From: Curtobacterium flaccumfaciens
Lineage (GTDB): Bacteria; Actinomycetota; Actinomycetes; Actinomycetales; Microbacteriaceae
NCBI RefSeq assembly: GCF_013359815.1
Contig: NZ_JABMCF010000029.1
Coordinates: forward strand, 62,001 to 126,000
Direction: 5' to 3'
DNA length: 64,000 nucleotides
Positions 53,194 to 61,578 of this stretch are shown one piece after another. The notes below the pieces were generated by a model, which was given only the letters and a program-made list of their open reading frames with translations, ran no database searches and was not told the DNA's origin. Numbering within the stretch: position 1 is the stretch's first letter; the number at the start of each line of letters is the position of its first letter. The translations under genes were made by a program, and so were the position numbers.

Positions 53194-55473
53194 TCAGCCC
53201 TCGGCCGGGTCCTCGGCGTGGGCGCGGACCGTCTCGGCCGAGGTGGAGTCACCCTCGGTCTCGTCGGCCACGACCGGCGCGAGCGACAGCTTGCCGCGGT
53301 CGTCCACCTTGGTGACCTCGACGAGGACCTTCTGGCCGACGCCGAGCACGTCTTCGACGTTCTCCACGCGCTTGCCACCGGCGAGCTTGCGGACCTCGGA
53401 GACGTGGAGCAGACCGTCGCGGCCCGGGAGAAGTGACACGAAGGCGCCGAAGGTGGCGATCTTCACGACGGTGCCGAGGAACTGGTCCCCGATCTCCGGG
53501 TTGGTCGGGTTCGCGATCGCGTTGACCTGGGCACGAGCGGCCTCGGCCGACGGACCGTCGACGGCGCCGATGTAGACGGTGCCGTTGTCCTCGATCGAGA
53601 TGTCGGCACCCGTGGTGTCCTGGATCCCGTTGATCGTCTTGCCCTTCGGGCCGATCAGCTCGCCGATCTTGTCGACGGGGATCTGCACCGAGATGACGCG
53701 AGGAGCGGTGTCCGCCATCTCGTCGGGGGCGTCGATGGCCTCGTTCAGCACACCGAGGATGGCCGAGCGGGCCTCCTTGGCCTGCTTGAGCGCCGCGTCG
53801 AGCACCGTCGACGGGATGCCGTCGAGCTTGGTGTCGAGCTGGATCGCGGTGACGAACTCCGAGGTACCGGCGACCTTGAAGTCCATGTCGCCGAGGGCGT
53901 CTTCCGCACCGAGGATGTCGGTCAGGGCCGCGTAGCGGGTCTGGCCGTCGACGGTGTCGGAGACCAGGCCCATCGCGATGCCGGCGACCGGGGCCTTGAG
54001 GGGCACACCGGCGTTGAGCAGCGACAGGGTCGAGGCGCAGACGGAACCCATCGAGGTCGAGCCGTTGGAGCTGAGCGCCTCGGAGACCTGACGGATGGCG
54101 TAGGGGAACTCGTCACGCGACGGCAGCACCGGCACGAGGGCGCGCTCGGCGAGGAAGCCGTGCCCGATCTCGCGACGCTTCGGCGAACCCACGCGGCCGG
54201 TCTCACCGGTCGAGTAGGGCGGGAAGTTGTAGTGGTGCAGGTAGCGCTTCTTCGTGACGGGCGACAGCGAGTCGATCTGCTGCTCCATCTTGAGCATGTT
54301 CAGCGTGGTGACGCCGAGGATCTGCGTCTCGCCGCGCTGGAAGATCGCCGAACCGTGGACGCGCGGGATCACGGCGACCTCGGCGTCGAGCGGACGGATG
54401 TCGGCGAGGCCGCGGCCGTCCATGCGGATCTGCTCGGTCAGGATGCGGCCGCGGACGACCTTCTTCGTGACCGACTTGTACGCGGCGCCGACCTGCGAGT
54501 TGGCGACCTCGGGCAGCGAGCCCGCGGTGACCTGCTCGGCGATGGCGGCCTTGACGCGCGACTTGAGCGCGTCGTCGGCGTCCTGACGCTCGGTCTTGGC
54601 GGCGATCTTGTAGACGTCACCGAGCTCGGAGAGCGCGAGGGCCTCGACGGCCGAGTAGACCTCGGGCGCGTACGGCGGGAAGACCGGGAAGTCCTGGATC
54701 TCCTTGGCCGACTGCGCAGCGAGCTTGGCCTGCGCGTCGACGAGGGACTTGAGGAACGGCTTGGCCGCCTCGAGACCCTGGGCGACGATGGCCTCGTCGG
54801 GCTTGGTGGCGCCGCCCTGGATGAGGTCCCAGGCGTGCTCGGTGGCTTCCGCCTCGACCATCATGATCGCGACGTCCTCGTTGCCGGCCTCGTCCGTGAC
54901 GACACGACCGGCGACGGTCAGGTCGAACACGGCGTCGGCGAGCTGCGAGGCCTTCGGGAACGCGACCCACTGGTCGCCGATGAGCGCGAGACGCACACCG
55001 GCGATCGGGCCGGAGAACGGCAGACCGGAGATCTGCGTCGACGCGGACGCGGCGTTGATCGCCAGCGCGTCGTAGAACTCGTCCGGAGCGATGCTCAGGA
55101 CGGTGATGACGATCTGCACCTCGTTGCGGAGGCCGTCGACGAACGACGGACGCAGCGGCCGGTCGATCAGACGGCAGACGAGGATGGCCTCGGTCGACGG
55201 ACGGCCTTCGCGACGGAAGAACGAACCGGGGATCTTGCCGGCGGCGTAGGAACGCTCCTCGACGTCGACGGTCAGCGGGAAGAAGTCGAAGCCCTCACGC
55301 GGGTGCTTGCCGGCGCTGGTGGCCGAGAGGAGCATCGTTTCCTCGTCCAGGTACGCGGCGACCGCGCCCTGGGCCTGCTGTGCGAGCCGACCGGTCTCGA
55401 ACCGGACGGTGCGCTTGCCGTACTTGCCGTTGTCGATGACGGCTTCGGCGAACTTGATCTCGGGACCCTCCAA
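53194..55473 (-). CDS. pnp: Polyribonucleotide nucleotidyltransferase (PNPase)
   Basis: 759 residues from TTG 55473, which has AAGGAGG about seven bases upstream, a good Shine-Dalgarno. Two RNase PH domains are visible; the second contains [30 protein letters not shown] and [24 protein letters not shown] with phosphate-binding Ser. The KH domain ([33 protein letters not shown]) and S1 domain ([30 protein letters not shown]) follow. It degrades RNA 3' to 5' phosphorolytically and is part of the degradosome. The gene is monocistronic, with a hairpin after its stop. rpsO, its usual partner, lies 2.5 kb upstream on the same strand. Confidence 0.97.
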   Translation of the reverse strand: MEGPEIKFAEAVIDNGKYGKRTVRFETGRLAQQAQGAVAAYLDEETMLLSATSAGKHPREGFDFFPLTVDVEERSYAAGKIPGSFFRREGRPSTEAILVCRLIDRPLRPSFVDGLRNEVQIVITVLSIAPDEFYDALAINAASASTQISGLPFSGPIAGVRLALIGDQWVAFPKASQLADAVFDLTVAGRVVTDEAGNEDVAIMMVEAEATEHAWDLIQGGATKPDEAIVAQGLEAAKPFLKSLVDAQAKLAAQSAKEIQDFPVFPPYAPEVYSAVEALALSELGDVYKIAAKTERQDADDALKSRVKAAIAEQVTAGSLPEVANSQVGAAYKSVTKKVVRGRILTEQIRMDGRGLADIRPLDAEVAVIPRVHGSAIFQRGETQILGVTTLNMLKMEQQIDSLSPVTKKRYLHHYNFPPYSTGETGRVGSPKRREIGHGFLAERALVPVLPSRDEFPYAIRQVSEALSSNGSTSMGSVCASTLSLLNAGVPLKAPVAGIAMGLVSDTVDGQTRYAALTDILGAEDALGDMDFKVAGTSEFVTAIQLDTKLDGIPSTVLDAALKQAKEARSAILGVLNEAIDAPDEMADTAPRVISVQIPVDKIGELIGPKGKTINGIQDTTGADISIEDNGTVYIGAVDGPSAEAARAQVNAIANPTNPEIGDQFLGTVVKIATFGAFVSLLPGRDGLLHVSEVRKLAGGKRVENVEDVLGVGQKVLVEVTKVDDRGKLSLAPVVADETEGDSTSAETVRAHAEDPAEG

Positions 55474-55754
55474 AAGGGCGCCTCCTTGATGTGTTTCCGG
55501 CAGGCCGTGGCGACGGCACTCGATGGTGCGTGCGCGCCGATCGTTCCGGACGCATGTCTGGCCAGCAGTAGAAGCACTCGGGAAACCGTTCCGGCCCGCG
55601 AGCCACCACCGATGACCAGCTCCGTGCCCGGCCTGCGCAGTGTTGTGTGTGACGTCCGGGGAATGAGTCCTCGGACACGATGGACTTTACCAGTCCTCAG
55701 GCTGTCGGCGGCGCGGCTCGCTGGACTCCTGGTGAACATCGGTAGCCTGCCGAC

Positions 55755-56972
55755 ATGCGCCTCACCCCCTCGCGGGGCGTGCTCGTCGCGGCCGCCGTGG
55801 TCGTCGGCGCGCTCGTCGCCCCGGCCCTGACCGCTGCCCCCGCGAACGCCACCGAGTACCCCACCTGGCAGGACGTCCAGCGAGCCAAGGGCAACGAGAC
55901 CGCCAAGCGCGCCGAGGTGCAGAAGGTGCAGGCGGCGCTGCAGTCGGCGCAGGACGAAGCAGCCGCGAAGTCGCAGGCCGCCCTGGTGGCCTCGTCGAAG
56001 GCGGACGCGGCCGAGTCGGAGCTGGCGTCGGCCACCCAGGCCGCCACGAGCCTCCAGGCCCAGGCGCAGCACGCGAGCGAGACGGCGGACCGGGCCCAGC
56101 AGCGGGCCGGCCAACTGGCCGCGAACCTGTACCGCGACGGCAGCACGAACCAGATGACCACCCGGATCGCGACCGCGAAGAACCCGGACCAGCTGCTCTA
56201 CCAGCTCGGCGCGCTCGACCAGCTGTCGGAGACCTGGTCCGGCGTGATGGACGACGCGTCCGTCGCGGCGGGCACGGCGTCCTCGCTGCACGAGCAGGCC
56301 GAGCGGGCCGAGACGGAGCGCGCGACGCGCGCGCAGGCGGCCGAGGAGCGCTCGGCCGCGGCGAAGTCGGCGGAACAGGCGGCGGACGCCGCCGTCGAGT
56401 CGACGGAGCAGCACAGCGACGAGCTGTACGCGCAGCTCGCGTCGCTCAAGGACAGCACCGCGAAGCAGGAGGCCGGGTACGAACTCGGCCAGCGGGTCGC
56501 CGCGCAGAAGGCGGAGCAGCAGCGCAAGCGGGCCGCAGCGGCTGCGGCCGAGGCGGCGGCGAACGCGGCCGCGGCGAACGCCGGCAGCAGCGCTTCCAGC
56601 GGCGGCGCGACGAGCGGCGGCACCGGCTCGTCCTACCCGAGCACCGGGGGCGTCGCCGCGGACCCCGCGGCTGCGCAGGCCTACGCACGGAGCGCGCTCG
56701 GGTCGTACGGGTGGGGCTCCGACCAGTTCTCGTGCCTGGTGTCGCTCTGGACGCAGGAGTCCGGGTGGCGGGCGAACGCCCTGAACGCCTCGAGCGGCGC
56801 CTACGGCATCCCGCAGTCGCTGCCGGCCGAGAAGATGGCGGTCGCCGGAGCCGACTGGCGCACCAACGCGAACACGCAGATCGACTGGGGGCTCGCGTAC
56901 ATCAAGAGCGCCTACGGATCACCCTGCGGGGCGTGGGGCCACGAGATGAGCGTCAACCCGCACTGGTACTGA
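55755..56972 (+). CDS. Secreted coiled-coil protein with lytic transglycosylase-like C-terminus
   Basis: 405 residues. A Sec signal peptide opens the protein (RLTPSRGVLVAAAVVVGALVAPALTAAPANA/TEYP). Residues about 35-280 are an Ala/Gln/Glu-rich coiled coil, like the N-terminal part of NlpC/P60 hydrolases. A Ser/Gly linker follows, then a C-terminal domain FSCLVSLWTQESGWRANALNASSGAYGIPQSLPAEKMAVAGADWRTNANTQIDWGLAYIKSAYGSPCGAW, where the ES pair and the NxxS-GxYGIPQ motif match soluble lytic transglycosylases. It probably cuts peptidoglycan glycan strands during growth. It diverges from pnp over 281 bases. Confidence 0.88.
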   Translation: MRLTPSRGVLVAAAVVVGALVAPALTAAPANATEYPTWQDVQRAKGNETAKRAEVQKVQAALQSAQDEAAAKSQAALVASSKADAAESELASATQAATSLQAQAQHASETADRAQQRAGQLAANLYRDGSTNQMTTRIATAKNPDQLLYQLGALDQLSETWSGVMDDASVAAGTASSLHEQAERAETERATRAQAAEERSAAAKSAEQAADAAVESTEQHSDELYAQLASLKDSTAKQEAGYELGQRVAAQKAEQQRKRAAAAAAEAAANAAAANAGSSASSGGATSGGTGSSYPSTGGVAADPAAAQAYARSALGSYGWGSDQFSCLVSLWTQESGWRANALNASSGAYGIPQSLPAEKMAVAGADWRTNANTQIDWGLAYIKSAYGSPCGAWGHEMSVNPHWY

Positions 56973-56991
56973 GCCAGGGGCCAGCCGGCGG

Positions 56992-57609
56992 TCAGTGACC
57001 GAGGCCGCCGAGCAGGCTCGCGAAGTCCGGCGTCGCGGGGAGCGCGTCGGCTTCCTGCGGGGCCCGCCTGGAGGCCCGGATCGCCCAGGCCAGGTCGGCT
57101 CCGGCCCGGCGGATGCGACCGTCCAGGGCGGCGGCGTCACCGTCGGTCCCCCAGTCGTCGGTCGCGGCGAAGACCCCGGTGGGCACGATCGCGGCACGCA
57201 GGTACGCGAAGACCGGCCGGAGGGCGTGGTCGATCGCGAGGGAGTGCCGCGAGGTCCCGCCGGTGGCACCGAGCAGGACGGGCATGTCGGCCATCGAGTC
57301 CTTGTCGAGCACGTCCAGGAACGACTTCGCCAGTCCGCTGACGCCCGCGGTGAAGATCGGCGTGACGAACACGACGGCGTCGGCCTCGACCACGGCGGCC
57401 ATCGCTGCGGAGAGCGCCGGGGCCGCGAAGCCGGTGAGCATGGCGTCGGTGATCTCGTGCGCGAGCGGCCGGAGTTCGACGTGCACGACGTGTGCCGGGG
57501 TGCCCTCGGCGACGAGCGACGTGACGGCGGCCTCCCCCAGACGGTCGGCGAGCAGGCGGGTGGAGCTGGGCTCGGAGAGTCCGGCGGAGACGACGGCGAT
57601 GGTGGTCAT
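56992..57609 (-). CDS. NADPH-dependent FMN reductase (CE1759 type)
   Basis: 205 residues from ATG 57609 with GGGAAGC upstream; the open frame further upstream is shadow. The flavodoxin-like fold is visible: IAVVSAGLSEPSSTRLLADRLGEAAV, DAVVFVTPIFTAGVSGLAKSFLDVLDKDSMADMPVLLGATGGTSRHSLAIDHALRPVFAYL. The GGTSRHS and LDxL patterns fit the CE1759 group, which often partners an LLM-type flavin monooxygenase; none is encoded beside it here. The GGAGGCCC core occurs inside this gene, near 57070. Convergent with the transglycosylase. Confidence 0.85.
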   Translation of the reverse strand: MTTIAVVSAGLSEPSSTRLLADRLGEAAVTSLVAEGTPAHVVHVELRPLAHEITDAMLTGFAAPALSAAMAAVVEADAVVFVTPIFTAGVSGLAKSFLDVLDKDSMADMPVLLGATGGTSRHSLAIDHALRPVFAYLRAAIVPTGVFAATDDWGTDGDAAALDGRIRRAGADLAWAIRASRRAPQEADALPATPDFASLLGGLGH

Positions 57610-57688
57610 GATGCTTCCCGACTTTCGATGCGTTTGCATGAACCTAACATCCAACCGGGCTCCCCTCGCAACCATTCCCGCCATCGAA

Positions 57689-57816
57689 CAGCGTGCCGAT
57701 CGGTCACGACTCCCCGCGCGGTGACTGCGGAGCGGTCACGAACTGTCGACTGGGACCGTTGTGGCCGACGAGTCGTGACCGCCGCACGAGCGCGGGCGAC
57801 GTGTCGTGACCGACCT
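57689..57816. repeat. Clustered CGGTCACGA inverted repeats
   Basis: Part of the 335-base gap between the FMN reductase and rpsO. CGGTCACGA occurs twice on this strand (near 57693 and at 57733) and its complement TCGTGACCG twice (near 57773 and 57804). The inner pair, 57733-57748 with 57766-57781, matches at 13 of 16 positions. No gene is seen in the gap. Confidence 0.55.
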
Positions 57817-57886
57817 CGCGACCGACCGAGGACGGAGCGCGGTCGGGGCGGGGCCCCGCCGAGCGCCGAACGCCCCGCGGAACGAA

Positions 57887-57923
57887 GAACGCCCCGGTCC
57901 TCTCGAAGAGGTCCGGGGCGTTC
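57887..57923 (-). terminator. Terminator hairpin after rpsO
   Basis: A 17-bp stem with one mismatch (57887-57903 with 57907-57923) around a three-base loop, 21 bases after the rpsO stop. Confidence 0.82.
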
Positions 57924-57944
57924 GGTCAAGCGTGTGTCGGTCGA

Positions 57945-58214
57945 CTAGCGACGCAGGCCGAGGCGCTCGATGAGCGTGCGGTAGCGGGCGATGTCGACGT
58001 CGGAGAGGTAGCCGAGGAGACGGCGACGCTGACCGACCATGAGGAGCAGGCCACGACGCGAGTGGTGGTCGTGCTTGTGCTCCTTGAGGTGCTCGTTCAG
58101 GTCGTTGATACGACGCGTCAGAACGGCGACCTGGACCTCGGGGGATCCGGTGTCGCCCGGGTGGGTCGCGTACTCTTCGATGATCTCCTGCTTGACCTGT
58201 GCGTCAAGTGCCAT
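57945..58214 (-). CDS. rpsO: 30S ribosomal protein S15
   Basis: 89 residues, the standard length. The sequence [88 protein letters not shown] is textbook S15 in separate blocks: [22 protein letters not shown] and QRRRLLGYL. It binds 16S rRNA early in 30S assembly. ATG 58214 has GGAAGGGG as Shine-Dalgarno and it is followed by a terminator. Confidence 0.98.
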   Translation of the reverse strand: MALDAQVKQEIIEEYATHPGDTGSPEVQVAVLTRRINDLNEHLKEHKHDHHSRRGLLLMVGQRRRLLGYLSDVDIARYRTLIERLGLRR

Positions 58215-58314
58215 GGTGATCCCCTTCCTGTCCGTTGCGCGGTGCCCGTGCCTGATGCACGAGCGCTCTTTGTCCGCGGCCGTTCGACGGCAACCGCACA
58301 AGACTACCAGAGTC

Positions 58315-58764
58315 CTAGGCGGTCCTGGGGTGCAGACGGCGTCGACGACGACGCTCCGGCAACAGGCTGCGGACGAGTCCGACCAGCGTCGCGCCGAGCA
58401 GTCCGCCGAGGCCGTTCGACAGCACGTCGCGCGGGTCCGCGACGCGGTACGGGAGGTAGGTGGCCTGCGCGAACTCGATGCCGGTCGACAGCGCGACCGC
58501 GACGAGCGCGCCGAGGATCCACCAGCGCCGGGGCAACCACAGCGCCGCGAGCATCCCCACGGGCACGAACATCGCGATGTTGGCGAGGAACTCGGTGCGC
58601 TCGTACGTGAACCAGGCACCGTGCGGCAGCTGCTGCACCCAGGCGATCGCGTGCAGCACGAGGGAGTTCTGGGCCGAGGTGAAGACCTGCGGGGTCAGCG
58701 TCATCCGCCAGATCACCCAGGCGTAGCCCGCGGTCAGGGCGAGGAGGAGGAGTCGACGGAACAT
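58315..58764 (-). CDS. VanZ-family membrane protein
   Basis: 149 residues from ATG 58764; the frame is open upstream but without membrane-protein character. Four hydrophobic segments are present, and the VanZ hallmark region is [26 protein letters not shown] and [37 protein letters not shown], with the conserved E...Q and D..N..G residues. VanZ proteins give teicoplanin tolerance in some hosts; most homologues, including those without van genes, have no known role. It is a single gene divergent from the GH6 gene. Confidence 0.83.
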   Translation of the reverse strand: MFRRLLLLALTAGYAWVIWRMTLTPQVFTSAQNSLVLHAIAWVQQLPHGAWFTYERTEFLANIAMFVPVGMLAALWLPRRWWILGALVAVALSTGIEFAQATYLPYRVADPRDVLSNGLGGLLGATLVGLVRSLLPERRRRRRLHPRTA

Positions 58765-58946
58765 CCGCACAGTGTGCTGCACGGTCCTGCGCGGTCGCTG
58801 GAGCGCTCCTGTCAGCCGTCGGTACGACACCTGGGCGATCGCGGATCGGCGCTGGTCAGGACTCCCCCGCACCTGTCAGCATGGGTCCGGGCGCGATCGG
58901 TGCCCGCACCACCGACACCGCACGGTCAGATCAGGAGCACCGCAGC

Positions 58947-60023
58947 ATGCCGGAGCACGAGGCACCCAGCACCCCACGCCGCAACCGCACCGGCGGCCTG
59001 CGGCAGTGGGGGTGGATCGCCGCTGCGGCCGTCGTCGTCGCCGCGGTCGTCACGACCCTCGTGGTCGTCGGCCCGTGGAACGGCGGCCAGCCGGACGGCG
59101 ACCGTACCCCGAGCGGCCGCAGCGTCGCCGAGCGGAAGTCCGCGGCCGAGGCGTTCCCGGGCGGGCTCGCGCGCCAGCCGACCGCCGTGAACCAGGCCGG
59201 CCTCCGCGAGCGCCAGGCCCGGGCCGAGGGCGACGCCGAGACCGCCGAGCAGATCGCGGTGATCGCCGACCAGCCGATCGCGACCTGGCTGACGAACACC
59301 TCGCGGGCCGAGACCCGCTCGACGATCCGGTCGGTGGTCAGCACGGCGGAGGAACGTGGGGGCACCCCCGTGTTCGTCCTCTACAACATCCCGGACCGTG
59401 ACTGCGGCAGCTACTCGAAGGGCGGCACAGAGGACGACGCCTACCTGCCGTGGGTCCGGTCCGCCGTCCGTGCGATGGCCGGTTCGCACGCCGTCGTGCT
59501 CGTCGAACCCGACTCGATCGCCCAGATCCAGAACTGCGAGCGGCTGCGCGACGAACGCCTGCCCCTGCTGCGGAAGGCCGTCGACGCGCTGACCGGCCAC
59601 GGGCTCACCGTGTACCTGGACGGCGGCAACGAGAACCGCGTGCCGACCGCGACCATGGCGGACTGGCTGCGGCAGGCCGGCGTCGACGAGGTGCAGGGCT
59701 TCTTCACGAACGTGTCGAACTTCTACCGCGTCGACCAGGAGCGCGCGTACGCCGACGAGCTCGCCGACGCGATCGGCGGCGACCCGCACTTCGTCATCGA
59801 CGTCTCGCGCAACGGGCAGGGGTGGCGGGGCACCTGGTGCAACCCCGAGGGTGCCGGCCTCGGCCAGGAGCCGCACGTCACCGGCGGCAGCACCCGACTC
59901 GACGCCCTGCTCTGGGTGAAGACGCCGGGGCTCAGCGACGGCACCTGCAACGGTGGCCCCGCAGCCGGCCAGTGGTGGGAGTCGTACGCGCTGGCCCTCG
60001 TCGAGCACCGCAAGCGCGACTGA
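58947..60023 (+). CDS. Membrane-anchored glycoside hydrolase family 6 (cellulase-like)
   Basis: 358 residues from ATG 58947, with AGGAG nine bases upstream. An N-terminal anchor (residues about 21-42) precedes a Gly/Asp linker and the GH6 barrel. Family motifs are present: LYNIPDRDCGSYSKGG (catalytic-region Asp), HAVVLVEPDSIAQI (Asp in VEPDS), and FVIDVSRNGQGWRGTWCNPEGAGLG. The C-terminal motif is LLWVKTPGLSDGTCNGG; most GH6 proteins have PGESDG, so the conserved Glu is Leu here. No carbohydrate-binding module is seen. The domain probably acts on beta-1,4-glucan at the cell surface. Confidence 0.88.
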   Translation: MPEHEAPSTPRRNRTGGLRQWGWIAAAAVVVAAVVTTLVVVGPWNGGQPDGDRTPSGRSVAERKSAAEAFPGGLARQPTAVNQAGLRERQARAEGDAETAEQIAVIADQPIATWLTNTSRAETRSTIRSVVSTAEERGGTPVFVLYNIPDRDCGSYSKGGTEDDAYLPWVRSAVRAMAGSHAVVLVEPDSIAQIQNCERLRDERLPLLRKAVDALTGHGLTVYLDGGNENRVPTATMADWLRQAGVDEVQGFFTNVSNFYRVDQERAYADELADAIGGDPHFVIDVSRNGQGWRGTWCNPEGAGLGQEPHVTGGSTRLDALLWVKTPGLSDGTCNGGPAAGQWWESYALALVEHRKRD

Positions 60024-60079
60024 CCGCCGCCCGACAGCCCGCGCAGGGCCGTGTCGGTGCCCGGTGGTTGCATGTGCGC

Positions 60080-61129
60080 ATGACCGCGACCGACCGCATC
60101 CGCTCCGTCGTCCCGCCCTACCTGCTCCGCGCCGTCGCCGGTGCCGACGCGTTCCCCCGGGCGGCCTCGGCGGCACGCACCGCACTGGCCTCGCTCGACG
60201 CCGTGCAGGCGCCGAAGCACGAGCACCTGGTCGCACCGCGCGGCGTCAGCGGCGCCGTCGACCGCTCGCCGCAGCGGACGATCACCGACGCGCACGGCAC
60301 CACGACGCTGCCCGGCACCGTCGTCCGGCGCGAGGGTGACGCCGACTCCGGTGACGCCGCGGTCGACGAGGCGTACGCGGGCCTCGGCGCCACGCACGCC
60401 TTCTGGCTCGAGGTGTTCGACCGGGTGTCGATCGACGGTGCCGGGCTCCCCCTCGACGCGACCGTGCACTACGGCCAGGACTACGACAACGCCTACTGGG
60501 ACGGCCGCCGGATGGTGTTCGGCGACGGCGACGACGAGGTGTTCCGCCGCTTCACCGTCGCGCTCGACGTCATCGGCCACGAGCTCGCGCACGGCGTCAC
60601 CCAGTACACGGCCGACCTGACCTACCAGGGCCAGTCGGGCGCCCTCAACGAGTCGATCAGCGACGTCTTCGGCTCCCTGGTCGCCCAGTACGCGGCGGGG
60701 CAGACGGCGGAGCAGGCGAGCTGGCTCATCGGCGAGGGGCTGTTCACCGACGCCGTGCAGGGCGACGCGCTCCGGTCGATGCGGGCCCCCGGCACCGCGT
60801 ACGACGACCCGGTGCTCGGGAAGGACCCGCAGCCGGCGACCATGTCCGGCTTCGTCCTCACCACGGACGACGCCGGTGGGGTCCACACGAACTCCGGCAT
60901 CCCGAACCACGCGTTCTTCCTGGCGGCCACGGCCATCGGCGGCCCCGCGTGGCTGGGTGCCGGCGCCGTCTGGTGGGACGCCCTGACGTCGGCCGAGGTG
61001 ACCGCCTCGATCGACTTCGCGGGCTTCGCCACCGTCACCGTCGACGCGGCCGGGCGGCGGTTCGGGGACGGTTCCGCCGAGCAGACCGCGGTCCGTCAGG
61101 CCTGGCAGCAGGTGGGCGTGCTCGACTGA
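60080..61129 (+). CDS. Protealysin-like M4 metalloprotease
   Basis: 349 residues from ATG 60080. There is no signal peptide; the start (MTATDRIRSVVPPYLLRAVAGAD) is the short protealysin-type propeptide with its PPYLL motif. The catalytic part has AFWLEVFDRVSIDGAGLPLDATVHYGQDYDNAYWDG, the zinc motif HELAH (167-171) and third ligand Glu191 in LNESISDVFG. GVHTNSGIPNHAFF supplies the second histidine region near residue 273. Protealysins lack a Sec signal and are secreted or act inside by unknown routes. The next gene encodes an emfourin-like inhibitor, the known partner of this subfamily. Confidence 0.93.
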   Translation: MTATDRIRSVVPPYLLRAVAGADAFPRAASAARTALASLDAVQAPKHEHLVAPRGVSGAVDRSPQRTITDAHGTTTLPGTVVRREGDADSGDAAVDEAYAGLGATHAFWLEVFDRVSIDGAGLPLDATVHYGQDYDNAYWDGRRMVFGDGDDEVFRRFTVALDVIGHELAHGVTQYTADLTYQGQSGALNESISDVFGSLVAQYAAGQTAEQASWLIGEGLFTDAVQGDALRSMRAPGTAYDDPVLGKDPQPATMSGFVLTTDDAGGVHTNSGIPNHAFFLAATAIGGPAWLGAGAVWWDALTSAEVTASIDFAGFATVTVDAAGRRFGDGSAEQTAVRQAWQQVGVLD

Positions 61130-61158
61130 GCAGGCCACCCGGGCGTACCGTCGGGGCC

Positions 61159-61428
61159 ATGCGCATCGAGGTCCGCCGCTCCGGGGGCTTCGCCGGCACC
61201 ACACGACGCTGGCGGGTCGACACCGACACGAGCAGCGACCCCACGGCATGGTCCGACGTCGTCGACGCGCTGCGGCGCACCCCGGCACCGACGGCTGCGC
61301 CCGTCCCCGACGACTTCAGCTGGACGATCACCGTCGAGCGCACCACCGTGACGATCCCTGGTCGCCGCCTCGACGGCCCGTGGGCCGACCTGGTCGCGCG
61401 GGTGCGGTCCGAGGGCGACCCGACCTGA
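61159..61428 (+). CDS. Emfourin-like protealysin inhibitor
   Basis: 89 residues from ATG 61159, 29 bases after the M4 peptidase. The sequence RIEVRRSGGFAGTTRRWRVDTD, the acidic/aromatic stretch SWTITVERTTVTI and the terminal domain resemble emfourin, the small cytoplasmic inhibitor encoded after protealysin genes. The SGG-F-AG opening is the best match. It has no signal peptide, so it would act inside the cell against peptidase that stays there. The call depends on size, motif and position. Confidence 0.8.
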   Translation: MRIEVRRSGGFAGTTRRWRVDTDTSSDPTAWSDVVDALRRTPAPTAAPVPDDFSWTITVERTTVTIPGRRLDGPWADLVARVRSEGDPT

Positions 61429-61429
61429 G

Positions 61430-61465
61430 CCGGGAGGCCCGTGGCGGGCCCGCACCGGGCCTCCC
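61430..61465. repeat. Dispersed GGGAGGCCC/CGGGCCTCC elements (paired)
   Basis: GGGAGGCCCG (61432-61441) and CGGGCCTCCC (61456-61465) are perfect inverted repeats around a 14-base loop, immediately after the emfourin-like gene. Candidate terminator for the M4/inhibitor unit. Confidence 0.6.
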
Positions 61466-61498
61466 GTCCGCCCCGCGTGGACGCCACCGCCCACCGAT

Positions 61499-61551
61499 CG
61501 TGCGCAGGAACGGTCGCGTGGGACCGACGGACCCGACCGTTCCTGCGCACG
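61499..61551. repeat. 53-bp palindromic element, copy 2 (21-11-21)
   Basis: Arms 61499-61519 and 61531-61551 pair at 20 of 21 positions around an 11-base loop, the same architecture as 31706-31758. The arm reads CGTGCGCAGG followed by AACGGTCGCGT and matches the first element at 16 of 21 positions. It lies between the emfourin-like and helD genes, which converge. Confidence 0.85.
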
Positions 61552-61578
61552 AAGTGCGCGGGGACACGCGCGCGACCG

